From Mycolicibacterium malmesburyense (lineage in GTDB: Bacteria; Actinomycetota; Actinomycetes; Mycobacteriales; Mycobacteriaceae), in assembly GCF_001050015.1 (NCBI RefSeq), contig NZ_CVTB01000268.1, positions 1 through 40,865 on the forward strand: 40,865 nucleotides of DNA, given 5' to 3'. The position numbers were made by a program, and so were the translations under genes. How positions within the stretch are numbered: position 1 is the stretch's first letter; each line of letters opens with the position of its first letter. Under the pieces are notes generated by a model. It had not been told where the DNA came from, searched no databases, and was given only the letters and a program-made list of their open reading frames with translations. Shown piece after piece: positions 30,601 through 40,865 of the stretch.

Positions 30601-33600
30601 GAAGGCATACGAATGGCATTGCGTCCACACCTGCTCGGCCGGCAAGTGCTCAGACGACGACTGCGCCAAGTGCGCCAGATTGCGGTGCGTGACGGCCACA
30701 CCCTTCGGGGCTCCGGTGGTGCCCGAGGTGTAGATGAGGTAAGCGATATCGTCGGGCGCCGGGGCGGGCAGCGCGGTGGCAGACCGCGCGCCGACCTCGA
30801 GATCATCGACATCGATCACCGCCAGGTCCAACCCGTCGAACCGGGCCACCAAATCCGCGCTGGTGACCGCGGCGACCGGCGCGGCATCACCGACCATGAA
30901 CTCGACCCGCGCCCCCGGCACCGCCGGATCGATCGCCAGATACGCCGCCCCGGTCTTCAAAACCGCCACCATCGCCACGATCGCCTGCGCCGAACGCTCC
31001 AACAACAGCGCCACGCACTGCCCTGGGCCTGCACCCCGCCCGGCCAACGCGTGCGCCAACCGGTTGGCGGCCTCATCGAGTTCGCGATAGGTCAGCGACT
31101 GAGCACCCGAAGTCACCGCCACCGCCTCCGGGGCGCGAGCGACCTGCGCGGCCAACAACACCGGAACCGACGGCGCCATCTCCGGCTGGGTCAGCACCGC
31201 CCGATTACCCCACTCATCCAGACGGGCATGCTCACCAACGTCAAGCACATCCACCTGAGAGAGTCGCCGTCGCGGATCGGCGGCCATCGCCACCAACACC
31301 CTGTGCAACCGCTCGATCAGCACCTCGATGCTGGCCGCATCAAACACATCGGTGCGGAATTCCACCGCCCCGCCGATCCCGGCGGGCTCACCGGCCTCGC
31401 TCCACCGTTCAGCCAGCGAGAAACTCACATCCAGGCGCGCAGTGTGGGTGTCCACCGGCACCTGGGTGACCTCCACATCACCCAACGCCAACCCCGCCCC
31501 AGGATCACTGGCGAAGTTCTGCCAAGCCAACGCCACCTGAACCAACGGGTGATGACTCAAGCTCCTGGTCGGATTGAGCCGCTCCACCAACACTTCGAAG
31601 GGCACATCCTGATGCTCATAAGCGGCCAAACTGCGAGCACGCACCTGGGCCAGCACCTCGGCCACAGTGGGATCACCGGCCAAATCGAGCCGCAACACCA
31701 ACGTGTTGACGAAAAACCCGACCAACTCATCGAGCGCAGGATCACGCCGCCCGGCAATCGGGAAGCCCACCGCCACATCAGAACTGGCGCTCAACCGCGA
31801 CAGCAACACCCCCAAAGCGGCCTGCACCACCATGAAACTGGTCGCATTGTGCTCCCGCGCCACCCGCGCCACCTGCTGCTGCAACCGCGCCGACCAGTCC
31901 ACAACCACAGTGGCGCCACGCTGATCGGCCACCACCGGATAAGGCCGATCAGTGGGAAGCTGCACACGCTCAGGCATCCCGGCCAACACATCCTGCCAAT
32001 AAGCCAACTGCGCTGCGATACGACTATCGCCGTCGTCGAGATCACCCAACTGCGCGCGCTGCCACAACGTGTAATCCACATACTGCACCGCCAACGGCGC
32101 CCAATCCGGCGCGCGCCCCGCACACCGACACGCATACGCCGCCCCCAGATCAGCCACCAACGGCCCGATCGACCAACCATCCGCGGCAATGTGATGCACC
32201 ACCGCCACCAACACATACTCATCCCCCGCAAGACGGAAAAGCCGTGCCCGCATAGGAATCTCGGTAGTCAAATCGAACGTGTACCGCGCCGCGGCGCCGA
32301 CAGCCTCCCGCAACTCGCCCGCCGACCAACCAACGCCATCAACGACATCCCAACCAAAATCAACCGCGTCGGCGGCCACCACCACCTGCCGCGGAACCCC
32401 CTCCACCGCGGTGAACAAAGTACGCAAGCTCTCATGACGGCCGATCACATCGCGCAACGCCGCACCCAACGCATCGACATCCACCGCACCGCGGACCCGA
32501 AGCACCACCGGCATGTTGTAAACCGGTGAGGAACCCTGCAATTGATCGATGAACCACAACCGGTTCTGAGCAAACGACAACGGAACCACCGCCGGCCGCT
32601 CCACAGCCACCAACGGCTCCAACCGACCCCTACCCACCCCCACACACAACGCCAACTGCGCCACCGTGGGCGCCTCAAACACCGTGCGCACCGCAAGATC
32701 CACACCCAGACCCGCATTGATCGCCGCGATCAACCGCATCGCCGACAACGAATCCCCGCCTAGATCGAAGAAGGAGTCGTCGACGCCGACGCGGTCGAGC
32801 CCGAGGACTTGGGCATAGATACCGGCCAACAACTCCTCGACCGCATCAGAGGGAGCCCGATACCGGTCACCATCGCCATAGTCAGGTGCGGGCAAGGCAC
32901 GCACATCGAGCTTGCCGTTGACCGTCACCGGCAACGCATCAACGGCCACCACCGCCGCGGGAACCATGTAGGCAGGCAACCGATCCCCCAACGCCGCCCG
33001 CACCCGCCCCGGATCAACCACCCCGGTGACATAACCCACCAAACGCTTGACACCGGGCTGATCCTCACGCGCGATCACCGCCGCCTGCTCAACACCATCC
33101 ACCGCAGTCAGCGCCGACCGAACCTCACCCAACTCGATCCGATAACCACGAATCTTGACCTGCTCATCGGCCCGACCCAAATAATCCAACTGCCCATCAG
33201 AGCGCCAACGCACCAAATCCCCAGTGCGATACATCCGCGCCCCAGCCACCCCAAACGGACACGCCACAAACCGCGCCGCACTCAACCCCGGCCGACGCCA
33301 ATACCCAACACCGACCCCACGACCAGCCAAATACAACTCACCAACCACCCCCACCGGCACCGGCCGCAACCACCCATCAAGCACGAAGAATGACGCCCAC
33401 GCCGTCGGTGATCCGATCGGTGGGGATCCCGATCCCGCGGCCAATGGGGCGCTGGCACACAACCACATCGTGGTTTCGGTGGGCCCGTAGACGTTGACCA
33501 TCACCCGCCCCGGAGCCCACCGATCCACCAACTCGGGCGGACAGGGCTCCGCGCCGATCACCAATGCCGACCCATCCAAGCCGTCGACCGGCAACATGCC

Positions 33601-36600
33601 CGCCGCGGAGGGGGTCTGGGTGAGCACGCTGACCCGCTCGCGCACCAGCAATCTGTGGAACTCTTGCGGTGTACGGGCCACCATCTCAGGCACGATGACA
33701 AGCTGCCCGCCATGAAGCAACGCACCCCAGATCTCCCACACCGAGAAATCGAAGGCATACGAATGGAACTGCGTCCACACCTGCTCTGCGGATAGCTCGA
33801 CACCGATCCGCAGCGAGTCGAACAGCTGCGTCACGTTGCGATGAGTGACGGCGACGCCCTTGGGCGTTCCCGTCGTGCCCGACGTGTAGATGATGTGGGC
33901 CAGGTCGTCGGGGGATGGCCCTGGTACCGGGGTGTCGGGTTGGGCACCGATCTCGGGGTCGTCGATATCGAGCACCGGCACGTCGAAACCATCAAACCGC
34001 GCCACCAAATCCGCCGTACTGACCGCGAGAACCGGAGCCGCGTCAGCCACCATGAACCGCACCCGCGCCGCCGGCACCGCCGGATCGATCGGCAGGTACG
34101 CCGCGCCCGTCTTCATAACCGCCAAAATGGCGACAATCGCCTCTGCCGAACGGTTGAACAGCACCGCGACCCGCTCACCCCGGCCGGCCCCGCGGCTGAT
34201 CAGTAGATGCGCCAACCGATTCGCTGACTCATCAACTTCGCGATACGTCCACCTGTGCTCGCCGCACACCAGCGCAACCGCCTCCGGGGTACGGGCGGCT
34301 TGGGCGGTGAACAAGTCCGGAACCGATACCGGGGCGCGGTCGGGCTGGGTCAGCACTCCCCGATTGCCCCACTCATCCAGACGGATGAGTTCCGCACCGT
34401 CAAGCACATCCACCTGAGAGAGTCGCCGTCCCGGATCGGTGGCCATCGCCACCAACACCCTTTCCAACCGCTCCCCGAGGGCTGCGATTTCCCCCGCGTC
34501 GAAGACATCGGTGTCGTATTCGATGCGGAAACCGAGTTCTTGTCCCGGTACGGCTTGCACCGCCAACGGGTAGTGGGTCGATTCACGGAAGGACACGTCG
34601 GTTACGGCCAATTGTTGGTCACCCAATATGGCGGTGGTATCCATCGGATAGTTCTCGAACACGAAGAGCGTGTCGAAAAGCTTGTCGTGACCGGTGATTC
34701 GATGAATGTCGCTGAGCGCAAGGTGCTGGTGCTCGAGTGTGTCATTGTGGACGCGTTGCAGTTGACTCACCAGCTCTGTGGTGGTGGTGGCTGCCGTGAG
34801 GGTCGCTCGCACCGGCACCGTGTTGATGAGCAGGCCCACCATCGATTCGGCGTCGGCCACGTCGGCCGGCCTACCCGAGACCACGGTGCCGAAGGCGACG
34901 TCATGCTGGCCTGTCAGCGCAGACAACAGTCGCGCGAACGCGGCCTGCAGCACGATGTTGACGGTCGTCTGGTGAGAGCGCGCCAATTCACCGAGTTCTC
35001 GTGTGGTCTGGGCAGACAACGAAATCGACTCAGCGCCTCGCCGCCCCAACCCCAACCGTGCCTGGCGGCTGACCAGTGTGGGGGTTTCAAAGCCGGCGAG
35101 CACGCCACGCCAGGCCGTGTGGGCAGCATCGATGTCGCGACCGGCGAGCCAGGTGATGAAGTTTCGATACGGTGCCGGCGGCGACAACCGGATCCCGTGA
35201 TAGCTCGCGAAGATCTCCTGCAGGAGAATTGGCAGCGACCAGCCATCGAGCACGATGTGGTGATTGGTCAGTATCAACCGGTGACGGTCGGCTTCGCTGC
35301 GCACCAACGTCACTCGGAATGGCGACGCGTTGACCAGATCGCAGACGGCGGCGCGTTCAGCGGCGCAGAGCCGCTGGATCTCCCCATCAAGGGCTTCGCC
35401 TTCGAGATCGATGTAGCGCCACTCGACTTCGGGAGCAACCGGGATGGCCTGCACCGGTTCGTCGAAGTCTTGGCAGAAGCGGGCCACCAGGTTCGGATGT
35501 CGGGTGATCACCGTGCGCACCGCTTCGCGCAACCTGCTTTCGTCGAGCGGACCCGTCAGGGTGACGTCCAGCTGGCCCGTGTACAGCTCGTCGCCGGCGG
35601 CAAGCGCGGTGTTCGCGTGGAATAGCAGCCCCTGCTGCACCGGGCTCAGCGGCAGCACATCGGCAGCGGGGAGGCGGCGCTGCAACTCGTCGATCTGGTG
35701 CTGACTCAGCCTGGCAGGTGCGACGTCCGACGGAGTCAATCCGCCTCCGCCGCTTCGCACGTGGGTGCATATGCCGATCAGGGCGTCGACCCACAATCGG
35801 CTCAATCGGCTGATCTGCACACCATCGACGGCCGACGGCGCCCACGTCCAGTCCGCGCGCAAGCGCGGTCCGGTGTCGGTGTCCACTGCGACGGCATTGA
35901 GTTCTACGGTGTGCGCGAGCGGCGTTGGCACCGCGGCGGTTGCACCGGTCAGTGACAGACCCTCGGGGCAGCTTCGCCATACATCTTCGGACCCGCCGGC
36001 TCCCGGGTTACCCATGCGCCCCAGATAATTGAAGCCGATGGGCGGATCGGCCGTCTCGAGGTCCGCGTCAGCGTTCAGGTACCGCAGCAGGCCGTAGGTC
36101 AGGCCGTCAGGCAGGGCACGAAGCTGCTCCTTGACGTCCTTGATGATGGCACCCAGTGCCTGCTCGCCGGCCGCCACCTGAGCCCATGACAGTCGGCCGG
36201 TGAGACCCCCGAAGTTCAAGGACACGGGGTACTTGGCGGTGAACCACCCCACTGTCTGCGACAGGTCGACACCAGAAGCGATTTCTTCGACGCGCCCATG
36301 GCTCTCGACATCAATGCCGATGGGGGCGCTGCCGGTACCGAACGATTCCGCCACCGCCAGCCCGAGCGCAATCAGCAGGATGTCTTTTGTCCCAACGTGA
36401 AACGCGGCTGGTACCTCATCGAGCAGCAAGCGGGTCGTCTCGGCATCCAGCGGCACCGAGAGACGCCCGGCCGTTGCGAATGTGTCCACCGCGGGCTGGA
36501 CTGCCGGCAGCACGGCAGGTGTCCTCGCCACCCGCCGCCATACGTCCGCCTGCTCGACCACGCTTGGGTGACGCGCGTGCTCGGCCAGCACCTCCGCCCA

Positions 36601-39600
36601 CCGCTTGAACGATGTTCCCGCTGCCGGCAGCGCTGCCTGATGCCCCACCCGATGCTGGGCCCACGCCGTGTTGAGGTCATCCAGCAGAATCCGCCATGAC
36701 ACCCCGTCAACGGCCAGGTGGTGAATGATCACGATGAGCTGGCTCGTGGCGGAAACCCATAGCGCGCTGAGCATTACGCCGTCGCCCGGGTTCAACCGCG
36801 ATCGCGCCTGCACCAGCGCTTCGTCAGACAGTATGTCCACCGATCGCAGGCATCCACGAGCATCGACAGTCCCTGGCTCGGGCACGTGTAGCGACCACGT
36901 CACGTTGTCTTTGTCGGAGGATTCGGTTCGCTCGTCCACGGTGTCGACACGCAGCCTCAGCATGGCATGCCGGTCCAGCAACGTCTGCAACATCGCGACG
37001 ACGTCGGACTCGGTCACCCCATCCGGCGCCTGGACCACCATCGTCTGGTTGAACTCGTCGACCGGGCCCTCCACGCCGGCCAGCCAGTGCATGATCGGCG
37101 TCGCCTCGACTGGTCCGAGCCCCTCGTCAATGGGGGCTTGGCCGACGCTGGTCGTCTTAGCGGCACGGGCCAGCCGGGCCACCGTCTGCTCGACGAAGAC
37201 ATCGCGCGGGCGACACACCAAGCCGACTGCCCGGGCCCGGGACACCACCTGCATCGACGAGATGCTGTCCCCGCCTAGATCGAAGAAGGAGTCGTCGACG
37301 CCGACACGCTCGAGCCCGAGGACTTGGGCGTAGATGTCGGCCAAGGCTTCCTCGACCGCGTCGGAGGGAGCCCGGTATCGATCGCCGTCCCCATAGTCGG
37401 GTGCGGGCAAGGCGCGCGCGTCGAGCTTGCCGTTCGGTGTCAGCGGCAGCTTGTCGAGCGCAACCACCGCAGTCGGCACCATGAAACCGGGTAACCGCTC
37501 GGCTAACGCGGCTCGTAGCCCAGCCGGATCCGCGGACCCAGTGATGTAGCCAACCAACCGCTTGTCGCCGGGACGGTCCTCGCGGGCGATCACCGCCGCA
37601 TGGACCACCCCGTCCAGTGCGGCCAAAGCCGCCTGTATCTCGCCGAGCTCGATGCGATACCCGCGGATCTTGACCTGCTCATCGGCGCGTCCCAGATAGT
37701 CCAGCTGCCCGTCAGGGCGCCAACACACAAGATCTCCGGTTCTGTACATACGCGTTCCGGGTCCGCCGAACGGACAAGCGACGAACCTCGATCCGGTCAA
37801 CCCGGCCCGACCGACATACCCCACGCCCACGCCTGCGCCGGCCACATACAACTCGCCGACCACGCCGACCGGTACTGGGTGCAACCACTCGTCGAGCACA
37901 AACAATGCCGCCCCGGCAACGGGCGCACCGATCGGCACCCCCGACCCGGGGCTCAGTGGCGCACTTATAGCGACACACATCGTCGTCTCGGTGGGGCCGT
38001 AGGCATTGATCATCACCCGCCCCGGCGCCCAATGATCCACCACCTCGGAGGGACACGCTTCGCCAACCACCACCACCGCGGTCGACTCCAACCCGTCGCG
38101 CGGCAAAACCCTTACCGCAGAGGGAGTCTGGGTCAACACATCGACGCTTTCGCTGACCAGCAAGGCGTGGAAATCCGTCGGCGAGGCCGCTACGTCCTCG
38201 GGCACCACAACCACGCGCCCACCCCGCAGCAGTGCGCCGAACACCTCCCACACCGACACATCGAAGGCCAAGGAATGGCATAGCGGCCATACACCGGGCG
38301 ACGGCAGCCCGGCATCGAGCGACTCGAGCAACTGCGTCACGTTGCGGTGAGTGATGGCCACGCCCTTGGGCACACCGGTGGTCCCCGAGGTGTAGATCAC
38401 GTACGCGATGTCTCCGGGGGACGGATTCCGCAATGCGGTGCTGGATTCGCGCTCAACGCGCGGATCATCGACGTCGATCACCAACACACCGGATCGGTTC
38501 AACCGCCCCGCCAACGAAGCGTTGGTGATCGCCGCGATCGGCGCGGCATCAGAAATCATGAAATGCAACCGCGCGTCGGGCACCGCGGCGTCGATCGGCA
38601 TATACGCTGCGCCCGTCTTGAGCACCGCCAACATCGCCACGATTGCCTCGGCCGATCGATCCACCAGCAGTGCGACGCACTCACCCGGACCAATACCGAT
38701 GCCGATCAACAAGTGCGCCAGCCGATTCGCGGCCTCATCGAGTTCGCGGTAGCGCCACGAACGTTCCCCGCAGATGATCGCCACCGCCTCGGGGGCCCGC
38801 CTGACCTGCTCCGCGAACAACGCAGGGATCGACACCCCTCCCTCGAGGGGCTCGGCCGAGGCCGCGCGGTTGCCCCATCCATCCAGGCGGGCGCGTTCAG
38901 ACCCATCGAGCACGTCGATCGACGACAACCTCACCGCCGGATCGGCCGTCATCGTCTCGACCACACGCTGGAGTCGCTCGACCAACGCCTCAACACTGGC
39001 CGCGTCGAACACGTCGGTGCGGAACTCGACGCTCCCGCCGATCCCGGCCGGCTCGCCTGCCTCGGTGAACCGTTCGGTCAACGACAGCGACAGGTCCATG
39101 CGCGCGGTGTGAGTATCCAGCGGCAGTGGAGTGACGCGCAGGTCGCCCAGATCCAGCGTCGCTGACGCATTGTTCTGCCAAGCCAGCAACACTTGCACCA
39201 GCGGATGATGGGTCAACGACCGCGCCGGGTTGAGCCGCTCCACAAGAACTTCGAAAGGCACATCCTGATGCTCGTAGGCGGCCAGACTGCGGGTGCGCAC
39301 CTGAGCCAGCAAGTCAGTGGCGGTGGGGTCGCCGCCGAGGTCGACCCGCAGCACCAAGGTGTTGACGAAGAACCCCACCAACTCATCCAGGGCGGGATCA
39401 CGGCGTCCGGCGATCGGAAAGCCGATCGGCACATCAGAACTCGCGCTGAGCTTGCCCAACAGCACGGCCAGCGCGGCTTGCACCACCATGAAACTGGTTG
39501 CGCTGTGCTCACGGGCCACTGTCCGCACGCGATGTTGCAGTTCGGCCGGCCAGTCCACTACCAACGCGGCGCCACGTTGATCCGCCACCAACGGATAGGG

Positions 39601-40865
39601 TCGGTCGGTCGGCAGCGCCAACCGCTCTGGCATGTCCGCAAGCGCGGACATCCAATACTTCAACTGCGCGGCAATGCGGCTGTCAGAGTCGTCGAGATCG
39701 CCCAGTTGTGCTCGCTGCCAAAGTGTGTAGTCGGCATATTGCACCGGCAACGGCGCCCAGTCCGGCGCCTGCCCGGCGCACCGGCTGGCGTAAGCCACCC
39801 CCAGGTCGCGCACCAACGGGGTGATCGACCAGCCGTCCGCGGCGATATGGTGCACCACCACCACCAACACGTGATGGTCATCGGCAAGGCGGAAAACTGT
39901 TGCCCTTAAGGGGATCTCCATCGCCAGGTCGAACGTGGTCCGTGCCACCGCGCGGAGAGCCTCGTCAAGACGAGCCGCCGACCAGCCCGTGGCATCGATC
40001 ACTCGGCAGCCGACTTCGGCCCGCTCCGCAGGGACAACCACTTGCCGAGGGACACCGTCGACATCGCTGAATAGTGTGCGCAAGGACTCGTGACGACCCA
40101 CCACATCGCCGAAGGACGCAGCCAGTGCATCGGTCTTCAGGCATCCTTCGAGCCGCAACGCGGCCGCCATGTTGTAAACAGGTGAGGCGCCTTGCAATTG
40201 ATCGATGAACCACAACCTGGTCTGGGCGAACGACAGCGGTACCACCGAAGGCCGCTCGACGGCCACCAACGGGTCGAGTTCGCACGTGTCGCCGCCGATA
40301 CGGGGCGCCAACTGGGCCACGGTCGGTGCATCGAAGACGGTGCGCACCGCCAGAGTCGTATTCAGCGATTTGTTGATCGCAGCGACTAAACGCATTGCGG
40401 AAAGCGAATCGCCGCCCAGATCGAAGAATGACTCGTCGACCCCGACTCGGTCGACACCGAGCACGTGGGCATAGATACCGGTGAGGATCTCCTCGACAGC
40501 GCTCACCGGAGCGCGATGATGATCAGCCTCGTGGTAGTCCGGTGCGGGCAAGGCGCGAATGTCGAGTTTGCCGTTGACCGTCAGCGGTAGTGCCTCGATT
40601 GCCACCACCGCGGCCGGCACCATGTAGGGCGGGAGCTGCTCAGCCAGCGCCGGGCGCAGACCGGCCGGGTCGGCATTCCCGGTGAAATAGGCCACCAGGC
40701 GTTTGTCACCGGGGCGGTCCTCGCGGGCGATGACCACCGCTTGTTCAACCCCGCTGAGCGCGGCCAAGGCAGCTTGAATCTCACCGGGCTCGATACGGTA
40801 TCCGCGGATTTTGACCTGTTTGTCGGCGCGTCCTAGATAGTGCAGCTGGCCGTCGGCGCCCCAGC
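18622..40865 (-). CDS. Giant non-ribosomal peptide synthetase, 5' end outside window
   Basis: One uninterrupted frame of about 7,413 residues. The 5' end runs off the right edge in mid adenylation domain. Domain order is (A)-PCP / C-A-PCP-E / C-A-PCP / C-A-PCP-E / C-A-PCP / C-A-PCP-E / C-PCP. The five complete A domains carry YTSGTTGxPKG, RxGD, the A8 RGYRIELGE and NGKLD. All seven PCPs have LGGDS with the phosphopantetheine serine. The six C domains have HHxxxDGWS, and three E domains have HHLAVD(G/A)VSW. Condensation domains after PCP begin VPLSFAQxRLWF or similar (LCL type); those after E begin VLPLxPxQQGLLxH (DCL type). The predicted product is an alternating L/D peptide. No thioesterase or reductase follows the last PCP. 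Synthesis is cytoplasmic and needs a phosphopantetheinyl transferase, usually with an MbtH-like partner; neither is visible here. Confidence 0.97.
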   Translation of the reverse strand, partial: WGADGQLHYLGRADKQVKIRGYRIEPGEIQAALAALSGVEQAVVIAREDRPGDKRLVAYFTGNADPAGLRPALAEQLPPYMVPAAVVAIEALPLTVNGKLDIRALPAPDYHEADHHRAPVSAVEEILTGIYAHVLGVDRVGVDESFFDLGGDSLSAMRLVAAINKSLNTTLAVRTVFDAPTVAQLAPRIGGDTCELDPLVAVERPSVVPLSFAQTRLWFIDQLQGASPVYNMAAALRLEGCLKTDALAASFGDVVGRHESLRTLFSDVDGVPRQVVVPAERAEVGCRVIDATGWSAARLDEALRAVARTTFDLAMEIPLRATVFRLADDHHVLVVVVHHIAADGWSITPLVRDLGVAYASRCAGQAPDWAPLPVQYADYTLWQRAQLGDLDDSDSRIAAQLKYWMSALADMPERLALPTDRPYPLVADQRGAALVVDWPAELQHRVRTVAREHSATSFMVVQAALAVLLGKLSASSDVPIGFPIAGRRDPALDELVGFFVNTLVLRVDLGGDPTATDLLAQVRTRSLAAYEHQDVPFEVLVERLNPARSLTHHPLVQVLLAWQNNASATLDLGDLRVTPLPLDTHTARMDLSLSLTERFTEAGEPAGIGGSVEFRTDVFDAASVEALVERLQRVVETMTADPAVRLSSIDVLDGSERARLDGWGNRAASAEPLEGGVSIPALFAEQVRRAPEAVAIICGERSWRYRELDEAANRLAHLLIGIGIGPGECVALLVDRSAEAIVAMLAVLKTGAAYMPIDAAVPDARLHFMISDAAPIAAITNASLAGRLNRSGVLVIDVDDPRVERESSTALRNPSPGDIAYVIYTSGTTGVPKGVAITHRNVTQLLESLDAGLPSPGVWPLCHSLAFDVSVWEVFGALLRGGRVVVVPEDVAASPTDFHALLVSESVDVLTQTPSAVRVLPRDGLESTAVVVVGEACPSEVVDHWAPGRVMINAYGPTETTMCVAISAPLSPGSGVPIGAPVAGAALFVLDEWLHPVPVGVVGELYVAGAGVGVGYVGRAGLTGSRFVACPFGGPGTRMYRTGDLVCWRPDGQLDYLGRADEQVKIRGYRIELGEIQAALAALDGVVHAAVIAREDRPGDKRLVGYITGSADPAGLRAALAERLPGFMVPTAVVALDKLPLTPNGKLDARALPAPDYGDGDRYRAPSDAVEEALADIYAQVLGLERVGVDDSFFDLGGDSISSMQVVSRARAVGLVCRPRDVFVEQTVARLARAAKTTSVGQAPIDEGLGPVEATPIMHWLAGVEGPVDEFNQTMVVQAPDGVTESDVVAMLQTLLDRHAMLRLRVDTVDERTESSDKDNVTWSLHVPEPGTVDARGCLRSVDILSDEALVQARSRLNPGDGVMLSALWVSATSQLIVIIHHLAVDGVSWRILLDDLNTAWAQHRVGHQAALPAAGTSFKRWAEVLAEHARHPSVVEQADVWRRVARTPAVLPAVQPAVDTFATAGRLSVPLDAETTRLLLDEVPAAFHVGTKDILLIALGLAVAESFGTGSAPIGIDVESHGRVEEIASGVDLSQTVGWFTAKYPVSLNFGGLTGRLSWAQVAAGEQALGAIIKDVKEQLRALPDGLTYGLLRYLNADADLETADPPIGFNYLGRMGNPGAGGSEDVWRSCPEGLSLTGATAAVPTPLAHTVELNAVAVDTDTGPRLRADWTWAPSAVDGVQISRLSRLWVDALIGICTHVRSGGGGLTPSDVAPARLSQHQIDELQRRLPAADVLPLSPVQQGLLFHANTALAAGDELYTGQLDVTLTGPLDESRLREAVRTVITRHPNLVARFCQDFDEPVQAIPVAPEVEWRYIDLEGEALDGEIQRLCAAERAAVCDLVNASPFRVTLVRSEADRHRLILTNHHIVLDGWSLPILLQEIFASYHGIRLSPPAPYRNFITWLAGRDIDAAHTAWRGVLAGFETPTLVSRQARLGLGRRGAESISLSAQTTRELGELARSHQTTVNIVLQAAFARLLSALTGQHDVAFGTVVSGRPADVADAESMVGLLINTVPVRATLTAATTTTELVSQLQRVHNDTLEHQHLALSDIHRITGHDKLFDTLFVFENYPMDTTAILGDQQLAVTDVSFRESTHYPLAVQAVPGQELGFRIEYDTDVFDAGEIAALGERLERVLVAMATDPGRRLSQVDVLDGAELIRLDEWGNRGVLTQPDRAPVSVPDLFTAQAARTPEAVALVCGEHRWTYREVDESANRLAHLLISRGAGRGERVAVLFNRSAEAIVAILAVMKTGAAYLPIDPAVPAARVRFMVADAAPVLAVSTADLVARFDGFDVPVLDIDDPEIGAQPDTPVPGPSPDDLAHIIYTSGTTGTPKGVAVTHRNVTQLFDSLRIGVELSAEQVWTQFHSYAFDFSVWEIWGALLHGGQLVIVPEMVARTPQEFHRLLVRERVSVLTQTPSAAGMLPVDGLDGSALVIGAEPCPPELVDRWAPGRVMVNVYGPTETTMWLCASAPLAAGSGSPPIGSPTAWASFFVLDGWLRPVPVGVVGELYLAGRGVGVGYWRRPGLSAARFVACPFGVAGARMYRTGDLVRWRSDGQLDYLGRADEQVKIRGYRIELGEVRSALTAVDGVEQAAVIAREDQPGVKRLVGYVTGVVDPGRVRAALGDRLPAYMVPAAVVAVDALPVTVNGKLDVRALPAPDYGDGDRYRAPSDAVEELLAGIYAQVLGLDRVGVDDSFFDLGGDSLSAMRLIAAINAGLGVDLAVRTVFEAPTVAQLALCVGVGRGRLEPLVAVERPAVVPLSFAQNRLWFIDQLQGSSPVYNMPVVLRVRGAVDVDALGAALRDVIGRHESLRTLFTAVEGVPRQVVVAADAVDFGWDVVDGVGWSAGELREAVGAAARYTFDLTTEIPMRARLFRLAGDEYVLVAVVHHIAADGWSIGPLVADLGAAYACRCAGRAPDWAPLAVQYVDYTLWQRAQLGDLDDGDSRIAAQLAYWQDVLAGMPERVQLPTDRPYPVVADQRGATVVVDWSARLQQQVARVAREHNATSFMVVQAALGVLLSRLSASSDVAVGFPIAGRRDPALDELVGFFVNTLVLRLDLAGDPTVAEVLAQVRARSLAAYEHQDVPFEVLVERLNPTRSLSHHPLVQVALAWQNFASDPGAGLALGDVEVTQVPVDTHTARLDVSFSLAERWSEAGEPAGIGGAVEFRTDVFDAASIEVLIERLHRVLVAMAADPRRRLSQVDVLDVGEHARLDEWGNRAVLTQPEMAPSVPVLLAAQVARAPEAVAVTSGAQSLTYRELDEAANRLAHALAGRGAGPGQCVALLLERSAQAIVAMVAVLKTGAAYLAIDPAVPGARVEFMVGDAAPVAAVTSADLVARFDGLDLAVIDVDDLEVGARSATALPAPAPDDIAYLIYTSGTTGAPKGVAVTHRNLAHLAQSSSEHLPAEQVWTQCHSYAFDFSVWEIWAALLGGARLVVVPESVTTSPEDFHALLVRERVSVLTQTPSAVAALSPQGLESVALLLGGEACPGDVVDRWAPGRVVINAYGPTEITVYASMSAPLTPGSGPAPIGAPVSTAALFVLDEWLRPVPAGVIGELYVAGVGVAMGYLGRSALTGSRFVACPFGVAGARMYRTGDLVRWRSDGQLDYLGRADEQVKIRGYRIELGEVRSALTAVDGVEQAAVIAREDQPGVKRLVGYVTGVVDPGRVRAALGDRLPAYMVPAAVVAVDALPVTVNGKLDVRALPAPDYGDGDRYRAPSDAVEELLAGIYAQVLGLDRVGVDDSFFDLGGDSILSMQVVSRARASGVQCRPRDIFVEQTVARLARVVEVGGDDAGMTDEGVGPVLATPIIRWLHDVKRAGGPVDEFNQTMVIQAPAGVTETDVEVVLQALLDRHAMLRLRAIDDGAGGFSLLVPEKESVHLRLESVDLLTDEALIAARTRLDPASGAMVSPLWVTSTGQLVLIIHHLAVDAVSWRILLEDLNIAWAQHRHGHPVALPVTGTSFARWASLLGEHAHSPAVVNEADTWRRVLATPATLPAVQPEFDTYETAGHLTASLDSETTRALLGDVPAAFHAGIQDILLIALGLAVTQFLDTGATSVGIDVEGHGRVEDLGGLDAQIDLSRTVGWFTTKYPVALDVGGLRWSQVVAGDRALGHVIKGAKEQLRALPDGLTYGLLRYLNPDVDLPGSDPAIGFNYLGRLTDTADGGDFADIWRVSRDGLSHTAAAGSIAMPLGHSVELNASTVDTENGPALHAAWTWAPSALNEAQITRLNRLWFDALTGICAHVAAGGGGLTPSDIAPAHLTQRDLDELNRHHRVADVLPLTPLQQGLLFHVNAANDDDHDDLYAMQLDVTVTGPLDADRLRAAVQTVANRHPHLVARFSQEFEEPVQIIPADPSVPWTYLEFATEALDTPAQIQRLCAAERAAVRDVAHQPAFRAALIRTGDEAHRFVMTYHHIVLDGWSLPILLREIFAGYYRQHLPAAVPFRRFVTWLADRDVDAARTVWRDVLAGFDTPTLVAPKVRSSRPGRRGAESFRLPAATTQAVNELARSSHTTASTVLQAAWAQVLMWLTGRHDVAFGVAVSGRPAEVAGAETMVGLLINTVPVRATITPATTIVDLLGDLQRRHGDTLDHQHLALNEIHRVTGHDQLFDTLFVYQNYPVETAGMAMADGMAITDFDEREFNHYPLTMQAIPGTELVLRVEFDTDLLDMNRVRKIIARFERALVSATQRLLPADLLDDDERDALYEWGNRAALTRPAAPPVAIPTLFAEQVARTPERIAVSFDDRRMTYRELDEASNRLAHLLIARGVSAGERVALLSSRSAEAVVAILGVLKTGAAYVPIDPAVPDARMTFVLRDAAPIAAITTADLADRFAGHGLVVIDIDDPLMEGQPSTAVPGPDPDEVAYLIYTSGTTGTPKGVAIPHHNVTRLLAAIDARLRLSPGQVWSQCHSLAFDVSVCEMWGALLHGGRLEVVPESVVRSPEDFYALLVNQRVTVLSQTPSAFYALQSVDAQQHELRDRLRLEAVLFAGEALEPSRLGPWLANHAGSPRLINMYGITETTVHASFREIVGSDAMTPSSPIGVPLPSLAFFVLDGWLRPVSPGVVGELYVAGAGLGYGYMGRADLSATRFVACPFSGAGAPGQRMYRSGDLVRWRPDGQLEYLGRADEQVKVRGYRIELGEIQAALAVLDGVDQSVVVAREDRPGDKRLVGYITGTADPAAARAALAEQLPAYMVPSAVVAIEAVPLTVNGKLDKRALPAPEYQAIDRYRPPANAAEEILAGIYAQVLGLDRVGVDDSFFDLGGDSLSAMRLVAAINKSMDTGLAVGTVFEAPTVAQLALRVGEEEGRLAPLVAYDRPAVMPLSFAQSRLWFIDELQGPSPVYNLAVGLRLRGHVNVDALGAAFADVIDRHETLRTVFPAVDGIPQQLVVPFDRVEFRWETVDATGWSIRRLEEAVEETARHRFVLAEEIPLRARLFRCHDDEYVLVAVVHHIAADGWSVRPLVADLGVAYANRCAGHAPAWAPLPVQYADYTLWQRAQFGDPEDSGSRIAKQIKFWEGALSGMPERITLPTDRPYPLVADQQGARVAVEWSAALHERVRLVARAHGATSFMVVQAALATLLSKLSASSDVAVGFPIAGRRDPALDELVGFFVNTLVLRVDLTGDPTVADVLAQVRTRSLAAYEHQDVPFEVLVERLNPARSLTHHPLVQVLLAWQNFAGESATQLALGDLQVTQLPLDTHTARIDLSFSLQERWTKTGEAAGISGTVEFRTDVFDAASIEMLIERLLRVLEVMTVDVTRPLSTIDVLSADEHARVDAIGNRPALTEQAEWKSIVALFEAQVTRSPEAVAVTFDGRSISYCELDEQANRLAHMLVGCGVRHGQRVAMLLTRSIEAIAAIFAVMKTGAAYVPIDPSVPDARLEFVLGDAAPVAVLTTADLAHRLAGHRLTVIDVTDGALDEQPTSALPGPRPDDIAYLIYTSGTTGVPKGVAIPHRSVTRLLESVDAGLELFPEHVWSQSHSLAFDYSVWEIFGCLIHGGRLVIVSDSVARSPEEFYDLLIDEQVNVLSQTPSAFYALQSIDELTPGSAAELALDVVVFGGEALEPARLNSWLNRHPDSPRLINMYGITETTVHASLREIRLDDIDNAVSPIGVPLAHLGFFVLDSYLQPVPIGVVGELYVAGGGVGVGYVGRPGLSSTRFVACPFGGPGARMYRTGDLVCWNADGELRYLGRADDQVKIRGYRIELGEIQAVLAHLEGVEQTAVIAREDRPGDKRIVGYVTGIDDPAGLRAQLAERLPAYMVPAAVVSLDALPLTVNGKLDTRALPAPEYSDVDHYRAPADAVEEILADIFAEVLGLERVGVDDSFFDLGGDSISAIQVVMRAHAAGLVGRPRDIFVQQTVARLARVVRLADSSADEIDEGVGPVIATPIMRWLKTVEGPIDQFNQTVLLQAPARVTEAEVVVVLQALMDRHAMLRLRATDDGAGGWSLTVPDQGSVDARDCLQSVDAITNEALVAARSRLNPSDGVMLSAVWASATGQLALVVHHLAVDGVSWRILLEDINIALTQHRGGQPVLLPPAGTSFARWAELLNEHARHPDVVGVADTWRRVATIPAALPAPQPEVDTSASAGYLTELLDAETTHMLLGEVPAAFHAGVHEILLIAFGLAWAQFLGTGGAPIAIDVEGHGRQEELAGPAADVDLSRTIGWFTAKYPVEIAVGGLGWTQVVTGDSALGAVIKDAKEQLRSLPDGLTYGLLRYLNSDVELGGCDPTIGFNYFGRLGSPAAYASGDVWRFSQEGLSLTGAVEAMPVALTHTVELNAVTIDTDTGPHLNATWSWAPSALDRTAVTRISRLWFDALAGICAHVRRGGGGLTPSDIVPARLTQQQIDELHPQLPIADVLPLTPLQQGLLYHASIAKGSEDDAYAVQLDIALSGPVDVHRLRDAVQAVARRHPHLAARFCPQFEEPVQIIPADPVAPWRYVELGSAETDFDSDAELKRLCAAERAAVCDLVDQPAFRAALIRTGNNRHRFVLTNHHIVLDGWSMPILLQEIFAGYHGHRLPAASPYRSFMNWLAERDHAAARAAWREVLNDFDTPVLVGPPQELAFGQRSVETFRVPAKTTRALTKLARSHHTTVNTVLQGAWALLLSSLTGQPDVAFGTVVSGRPPEVDGAESMVGLLINTVPVRAHIAPNTTTSELLDQLQSAHNDTLEHQHLALSEIHRITGHERLFDTVFVYENYPTDIATPPGVNELAVTGFTSRDYYHYPLTVQAGPGRELELRVQYRTDVFDAASVRALIERYTKVLAEMTDEPRRPLSSMDMFDGTEHARLDEIGKRAASAQSTGVPVRAPNGDDTAGDYLPPTTLVEQILAGIYAEVLGVDRVGVDESFFDLGGDSISAMRAITAINTALDADLGVSNLVDAPSVRSLSEHVESALAQAGGSRFGPTGDR
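18680..20290 (-). other. NRPS terminal C-PCP module without A domain
   Basis: C (20290-19020) is DCL type, with [14 protein letters not shown] and an intact HHIVLDGWS near 19860. It is followed by a normal A-entry linker ([12 protein letters not shown]), then only about 20 residues, and then the usual post-A linker and PCP ([21 protein letters not shown] near 18800). A whole adenylation domain is missing between the linkers. No thioesterase or reductase follows before the stop. Confidence 0.9.
20330..21720 (-). other. NRPS epimerization domain 3
   Basis: The domain starts at [12 protein letters not shown], has [17 protein letters not shown] near 21325 and GFNYFGR near 20640, and ends at [15 protein letters not shown]. 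Motifs are intact. Confidence 0.86.
21740..24920 (-). other. NRPS module 5: C-A-PCP (followed by E), threonine-like
   Basis: C (24920-23560) is LCL type, with HHIAADGWS near 24490. A runs from about 23520 to 21990, with pocket residues D-Y-W-S-V-G-M-V-H. This is one or two changes from threonine codes of the D-F-W-(N/S)-(I/V)-G-M-V-H type, so threonine is the best guess. The PCP (21950-21740) has LGGDSIS and precedes an epimerase, giving D-allo-Thr if the call is right. Confidence 0.82.
24940..28025 (-). other. NRPS module 4: C-A-PCP (no E)
   Basis: C (28025-26770) is DCL type, with [14 protein letters not shown] and HHIVLDGWS near 27605. A runs from about 26740 to 25180. It belongs to a different A subtype from modules 1-3: [11 protein letters not shown] and [12 protein letters not shown]. 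Pocket residues are D-V-C-S-L-A-M-V-H, with an unusual Cys at the third position. The PCP (25160-24940) has LGGDSLS. The residue should stay L; its identity is unclear. Confidence 0.85.
28065..29460 (-). other. NRPS epimerization domain 2, HHxxxDA variant
   Basis: The domain runs from [12 protein letters not shown] to [15 protein letters not shown]. The catalytic motif near 29070 reads [10 protein letters not shown], with Ala where the other two epimerases have Gly. The two histidines and Asp are kept, and GFNYLGR is present, so it is probably active. Confidence 0.82.
29500..32625 (-). other. NRPS module 3: C-A-PCP (followed by E)
   Basis: C (32625-31260) is LCL type, with HHIAADGWS near 32190. 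A runs from about 31230 to 29790, with pocket residues D-F-W-T-L-G-A-V-Y. The PCP (29720-29500) has LGGDSIL and is followed by an epimerase. It carries the other copy of the 523-bp repeat and lies in the block of G/T-rich coding-strand codons. Confidence 0.85.
29603..30125. repeat. 523-bp perfect direct repeat, copy 1 (module 3)
   Basis: Identical base for base to 32753-33275 when the rows are compared. It covers the A-domain C-terminal subdomain and the first part of the PCP. The copies are 3,150 bp apart, exactly 1,050 codons, so the frame is kept. Confidence 0.95.
32650..35665 (-). other. NRPS module 2: C-A-PCP (no E)
   Basis: C (35665-34400) is DCL type, with [14 protein letters not shown] and HHIVLDGWS near 35255. 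A runs from about 34380 to 32940, with pocket residues D-F-W-T-V-G-V-M-W. The usual GEACP is GAEPCP, an unusual change next to the pocket. The PCP (32870-32650) has LGGDSLS. The residue should stay L. Its 3' part carries one copy of the 523-bp repeat. Confidence 0.85.
32753..33275. repeat. 523-bp perfect direct repeat, copy 2 (module 2)
   Basis: Identical to 29603-30125. Outside both ends the two modules diverge at once, while staying in the same 3,150-bp register with shorter identical blocks (for example 30576-30616 and 33726-33766). Confidence 0.95.
35705..37125 (-). other. NRPS epimerization domain 1
   Basis: The domain starts at [12 protein letters not shown], has [17 protein letters not shown] near 36710 and GFNYLGR near 36025, and ends at [15 protein letters not shown]. 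All expected motifs are intact, so module 1 should deliver a D-residue. Confidence 0.88.
37160..40250 (-). other. NRPS module 1: C-A-PCP (followed by E)
   Basis: C (about 40250-38930) is LCL type with HHIAADGWS near 39840. A runs from about 38880 to 37440. Pocket residues read by eye at the ten-residue code positions are D-V-W-T-V-V-A-M-C, plus the NGKLD lysine; this suggests a bulky hydrophobic or aromatic residue at low confidence. The PCP (37375-37160) has LGGDSIS, the variant seen before epimerases. Confidence 0.85.
40290..40865 (-). other. NRPS module 0: end of A domain, PCP
   Basis: Only the C-terminal subdomain of the A domain is present ([23 protein letters not shown] at about 40780-40835, NGKLD near 40570), followed by a PCP with LGGDSL near 40410. 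There is no epimerase, so the residue should stay L. The A8 motif differs from the other modules (DKQ for DEQ, EPGE for ELGE). Specificity cannot be read because the pocket lies outside the window. Confidence 0.85.

Noticed and set aside
30505..32529. Long plus-strand open frame (674 codons) antisense to the synthetase
   Set aside because: It lies wholly opposite intact C and A domains, is rich in Arg/His/Gln as expected of a high-GC shadow, and has no ribosome site or family motif.
29659..33393. Two nearly identical plus-strand frames at 29659-30135 and 32809-33393
   Set aside because: They look like a duplicated gene but are only the antisense reading of the 523-bp repeat in the synthetase.
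1..40865. CRISPR arrays, tRNA/rRNA genes, insertion sequences, prophage
   Set aside because: I saw no regular short repeats with spacers, no clover-leaf or rRNA core sequence, and no transposase, integrase or terminal inverted repeats. The large repeats are domain duplications in the synthetase.

Overview
The window is high-GC actinobacterial DNA, and its gene order points to a mycobacterium, probably a rapid-growing Mycolicibacterium. The strongest evidence is a block at 3372-11519 that matches, gene for gene and in orientation, the Mycobacterium tuberculosis run Rv0910-Rv0909-ctpE(Rv0908)-Rv0907-Rv0906-echA6(Rv0905) with divergent accD3 (Rv0904c). These matches come from recalled family sequences and lengths, because no database search was possible. 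A small secreted hemophore-family protein at 17416-17751 fits the same assignment.

Layout. (1) 1-2980, plus strand: a coupled operon of a left-truncated acyl-CoA ligase, a short-chain dehydrogenase and a second acyl-CoA ligase, probably handling a carboxylic acid as its CoA ester. A small membrane protein follows. (2) 3372-10023, minus strand: the conserved core operon (echA6 first, then an MBL-fold protein, a serine beta-lactamase-like lipoprotein, the CtpE P-type ATPase, and an antitoxin/toxin-like pair). It diverges from accD3 across only 26 bp, which are centred on a palindrome. (3) 11527-17028: accessory redox genes. A TetR regulator with a small membrane protein is divergent from a flavin monooxygenase, with three related operator-like sites between them. 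An EHN-type epoxide hydrolase is followed with no gap by a flavoprotein oxidoreductase. (4) 17416-18564: a hemophore-family secreted protein, a strong hairpin, and an isoprenylcysteine-methyltransferase-family membrane enzyme.

(5) 18622-40865, minus strand: the last 22.2 kb of one giant non-ribosomal peptide synthetase gene whose 5' end lies beyond the right edge. The order read from the sequence is (A)-PCP / C-A-PCP-E / C-A-PCP / C-A-PCP-E / C-A-PCP / C-A-PCP-E / C-PCP. Every second module carries an epimerase, and condensation-domain subtype switches in step, so the visible part should build a strictly alternating L/D chain, as in gramicidin-type peptides. The protein ends in a C-PCP module with no adenylation domain and no thioesterase or reductase. 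Two modules share a 523-bp perfect repeat inside a block of unusual codon use, evidence of recent recombination or gene conversion. This synthetase is the most likely undescribed system in the window; its product, loading partner and release enzyme cannot be seen here.
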